Shown: piece by piece, positions 61,598 through 64,000 of the stretch | Position numbering within the stretch: position 1 is the stretch's first letter | Layout of the letters: the number at the start of each line of letters is the position of its first letter | Source: Rhodococcus sp. ARC_M6 | Lineage (GTDB): Bacteria; Actinomycetota; Actinomycetes; Mycobacteriales; Mycobacteriaceae | Assembly: GCF_022810305.1 (NCBI RefSeq) | Contig: NZ_JALGQH010000001.1 | Location: forward strand, 550,111-614,110 | DNA length: 64,000 nt | Direction: 5' to 3' | Made by a program: the position numbers and the translations under genes | The notes under the pieces: generated by a model | Database searches by the model: none | Seen by the model: only the letters and a program-made list of their open reading frames with translations | Told to the model about the DNA's origin: nothing

Positions 61598-62860
61598 ATG
61601 TCGACCCCCACACTTTCCGCCGTTCACATTCGACCACGAACCGTTCTTTCCGGACCCCGGCCTCAGGTAGTTGCGCCTGAGCTGCGTATAGCCGACGGAC
61701 CGGCGGCAACGGTCCTGCGCATTGCTCGGCTTCGCGGGCCGATCTCACGGGACATCGCGACCAAGGCCTCGGGGTTGAGCATTGCGACAGTCAATCGGCA
61801 GGTCACCAGCCTGCTCGAACTGGGAGTGGTCCGGGAACGAGCCGACTTGACGACTGCGGGCGCGATCGGACGTCCCAAAGTTCCCTTCGAGGTGAACCAC
61901 GAGCCGTATCTGACCATCGGGATTCATATCGGTGCTGCGGTCACCAGCATCATCGCGAGTGACATTCGTGGCCGGGTGCTCGGTGCCGTTGAAATCCCCA
62001 CTCCGACAACCAATTCTTCTGTTGCACTTGCCACTATCGCTCGATCGGCCAAGTCGTTCACGTCGCGGTGGCACAAGCGTCGGCCGCTCGCGGTGGGCGT
62101 CGCGATCGGTGGACGAGTGGACTCCGCCACCGGAGTGGTCGATCACCCCCGGCTGGGGTGGAAGGGTGCGAAGGTCGGCTCGGTCATCGGCGCCGGCTTG
62201 GGCCTACCGGTTTCTGTTGCAGCGCACGTCGAGGCCATGGCAGCATCAGAGTTGCTGCTGAGCGCCGACCGCGCCGAGGTTCCCGCTGCCGGTACCACTG
62301 CTCTGTACTTCTATGCACGCGAAACAACAGGCATCGCTATCACTTTCGAAGGACGCGTACACACACCGTCCAGCGGACCCGGTTCGATAGCCCACCTCCC
62401 GACGGGTTCGTCAGCTCGGTGCATCTGCGGTTCGGTGGGTTGCTTGGAGGCCACCATCAGTGATCGAGCCATTGTCACCGAGGCACTGGCGCGGGGCGTG
62501 GTTGTCCAGGGAAGCGAACGGATCACCATCGCGGACGTGTATGCGGCAGCATCCGCCGGTTCGGCTCCGGCGCATGAGTTGTTGGTCGAACGCGCCCGGG
62601 TGCTCGGACGAACCGTGGCACTCCTGCGTGACCTGTTCAATCCGGATCGCGTAATCCTGGGCGGCCAGGCCTTTACCGATTACGCGGCCGGAGCGACGTA
62701 CGTCGCCGAAGCATTTTCGGCGGCATCGTCATTGGAGCGCAAGGATATTCGCATCACCGGTTTCGGTAATCGGGTACAGGAATATGCGTCGACGGTGGTG
62801 TCGTTGAGTTCATTGTTCGCAGATCCGGCGGCGGCTATGCGCCGCGCGGCGGTTATCTGA
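61598..62860 (+). CDS. ROK-family transcriptional regulator (Rv0485-like)
   Basis: 420 residues from the ATG at 61598 with AAGGGA upstream. N-terminal winged helix (GPISRDIATKASGLSIATVN, residues about 47-66) and ROK domain with a zinc-type CxCGxxGCxE motif at 275-284 (CICGSVGCLE) and VILGGQAF. The ATP/sugar-kinase DGT motif is not evident, so it is a regulator rather than a kinase. In M. tuberculosis the equivalent gene lies next to mshA (mycothiol synthesis); here mshA does not follow. It may respond to a sugar or sulfur-linked signal. Confidence 0.88.
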   Translation: MSTPTLSAVHIRPRTVLSGPRPQVVAPELRIADGPAATVLRIARLRGPISRDIATKASGLSIATVNRQVTSLLELGVVRERADLTTAGAIGRPKVPFEVNHEPYLTIGIHIGAAVTSIIASDIRGRVLGAVEIPTPTTNSSVALATIARSAKSFTSRWHKRRPLAVGVAIGGRVDSATGVVDHPRLGWKGAKVGSVIGAGLGLPVSVAAHVEAMAASELLLSADRAEVPAAGTTALYFYARETTGIAITFEGRVHTPSSGPGSIAHLPTGSSARCICGSVGCLEATISDRAIVTEALARGVVVQGSERITIADVYAAASAGSAPAHELLVERARVLGRTVALLRDLFNPDRVILGGQAFTDYAAGATYVAEAFSAASSLERKDIRITGFGNRVQEYASTVVSLSSLFADPAAAMRRAAVI

Positions 62861-62871
62861 GCAGGCGAGGT

Positions 62872-63216
62872 TCAAAGTTCCGGTCGATCGAGGACCCTCA
62901 ACCAGGTTCCGTCGGACTGGCGGCGCGCCACCTGAGTGCGTCCGCCGGTACCGTCGGCCGGTGCAGTGGACGTCATCGCGAGATCACCGCTGGTGACGGT
63001 GGGCAGTGCCTTTTCGACGGTGAATACCGGTGCGGCGGCAAGCATCTGCGCGATCACGTCGCGGATGGCCGAACGTCCGACGGTAAGTGACCCGGGCGGA
63101 AATGCCATCACGGCGTCCTCTTCGTAGAGTCCGGCTACTGCGTCGGGGTCACCGGCGTTGGCGTACTCGACAAACAGTCGGGCAAGGTCTTCGGGGGTCT
63201 TGGCTGTAGTGGTCAT
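62872..63216 (-). CDS. SnoaL/NTF2-like protein
   Basis: 114 residues from the ATG at 63216. Pattern ARLFVEYANAGDPDAVAGLYEEDAVMAFPPGSLTVGRSAIRDVIAQML is typical of the cone-shaped NTF2-like fold used by small isomerases and stress proteins. Convergent with the ROK gene and divergent from the LysR gene, 70 bases away; the LysR regulator may control it. The ligand is unknown. Confidence 0.82.
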   Translation of the reverse strand: MTTTAKTPEDLARLFVEYANAGDPDAVAGLYEEDAVMAFPPGSLTVGRSAIRDVIAQMLAAAPVFTVEKALPTVTSGDLAMTSTAPADGTGGRTQVARRQSDGTWLRVLDRPEL

Positions 63217-63286
63217 ATCTCCATCGTGCTGAGTCCGCAGCGATAAGTCCAAGATCTAGTTTGTCTAGCAGTTAGAATTATCGGTT

Positions 63287-63913
63287 ATGGAACTGAGGCA
63301 ACTCGAGTACTTCGTGGCAGTGGTCGAAGAAGCGAATTTCACCCGGGCTGCCGAGCGCCTTCATGTCGCTCAACCCGGTGTGAGTGCCCAGATCAAGCGA
63401 CTGGAGCGTGAACTCGGCCAGGAACTACTCGATCGCGGTGGTCGGACCGTCTCGATGACCGAGGCCGGACGTGCAGTGCTGCCGCATGCACGCAGTGCGA
63501 TCGCTTCGGTGAACAGCACCCGCAACGTCGTGGACGCCTTGACCGGGTTGGTTCGGGGATCGGTTTCCGTCGGAATGGTGACCGCCTGTGCCTCGGCTGA
63601 CCTGACAGAGTTGCTGAGTCGATTGCACAAGAAGCATCCCGGATTGGATATCTCTCTGTCGGAAGATGATTCGCGCAACCTTCTGGCCGGCGTCTTGGAC
63701 GGAACCTTCGACATTGCGGTAGTCGGTGTTGCCGGAGATCTGCCCGAAGGTCTTGAATCTCGAGTGATCACGGATGAACGACTGGTTGCCGGTGTTGCCG
63801 CGAATCATGAACTGACACAGGTATCCAGCCTTCCGTTTGTGGAACTCGAAACCCGGTCTGTGATCTGCTTGCCGAAGGGGATTCTCAATGATGTTGTCAA
63901 GCCGCAGAAGTGA
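63287..63913 (+). pseudogene. LysR-family regulator, 3' end cut by IS110-family insertion
   Basis: The N-terminal helix-turn-helix (LRQLEYFVAVVEEANFTRAA, VAQPGVSAQIKRLERELG) and most of the first effector subdomain are intact up to ICLPKG (residue 198, base 63880). Then ILNDVVKPQK and a stop come from the neighbouring insertion. Usual length is about 290-300 residues, so a third of the effector domain is gone. DNA binding might survive but normal sensing would not. The rest of the gene should lie beyond the window. Confidence 0.85.
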
Positions 63914-64000
63914 GGGGAGCGGGTTCGTAGTTGGCGTGATCGCGGAGCATTGCCCACAGGACGTTGACGCGACGGCGTGCCAGTGCGAGGACGGCTTGGG
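63897..64000 (-). CDS. IS110-family transposase, C-terminal end only
   Basis: Reading the minus strand from the window edge to the TGA at 63897-63899 gives QAVLALARRRVNVLWAMLRD followed by HANYEPAPLTSAA, the C-terminal signature of IS110-type (DEDD) transposases. The rest extends beyond the window. The element begins near 63881 inside the LysR gene. IS110 elements lack terminal inverted repeats, so the exact edge needs an uninterrupted copy. Confidence 0.82.
   Translation of the reverse strand, partial: QAVLALARRRVNVLWAMLRDHANYEPAPLTSAA

Overview
The window is high-GC actinobacterial DNA from a mycolic-acid-forming genus, most probably Rhodococcus of the erythropolis/qingshengii group. The indicators are two mycolyltransferases, wax ester synthase/DGAT paralogues, a 540-residue GroEL2 with a GGM tail and two CIRCE elements, an HbhA-type protein, and an EspG/PPE-like pair. 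The order XRE regulator, hbhA, DUF2516, deoC, DUF2993, DUF2505, murB, L,D-transpeptidase, SDR, ROK regulator matches the M. tuberculosis Rv0474-Rv0485 block, with insertions. This is from memory of gene order; no search was run.

Left part (1-14.3 kb). This region is the most interesting. It holds groEL2 and a ppk2 polyphosphate kinase, the two genes that bracket the porA/porH cell-wall porin genes in Corynebacterium. Around and between them are eight genes for very small hydrophobic peptides (30-64 aa), each with its own ribosome binding site. There are five in tandem at 1323-2103 (minus), one alone at 8578-8670 (plus), and two at 12521-12916 (plus). Each of the three loci ends in a hairpin terminator. 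The two clusters lie beside co-oriented wax ester synthase/DGAT genes and share palindromes of the form TGGAC-N4-GTCCA. I propose a dispersed cell-envelope (porin-like) peptide system.

Middle (14.3-42 kb). Mostly metabolic and regulatory genes: prolyl oligopeptidase, tandem secreted mycolyltransferases, M19 dipeptidase, lipoamide dehydrogenase, an HxlR/quinone-reductase-like divergent pair, two DHA2 efflux pumps (one divergent from a TetR with a clear operator), a frameshifted DUF222-HNH gene, and a luciferase-like oxidoreductase/MFS/CMD group. A urea-type ABC transporter operon (urtC, D, E plus a GntR regulator) has lost urtA and the 5' half of urtB at an abrupt junction with a beheaded STAS gene. 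After it come a glycosyltransferase, small membrane proteins, a second PPK2, a TetR and a DUF445 protein.

Right part (42-64 kb). The conserved hbhA-murB-ldt block runs to 54.8 kb, with an AurF-like diiron oxygenase, purU and a secreted Ig-repeat protein among its genes. It is followed by a PPE-like substrate with its EspG chaperone, an SDR, and an arylsulfatase gene wrecked by a TnpB-only IS605-type element plus a deletion and a frameshift. A cysteine-rich leader ORF precedes a ROK regulator. The window ends in a LysR gene cut by an IS110-family insertion.
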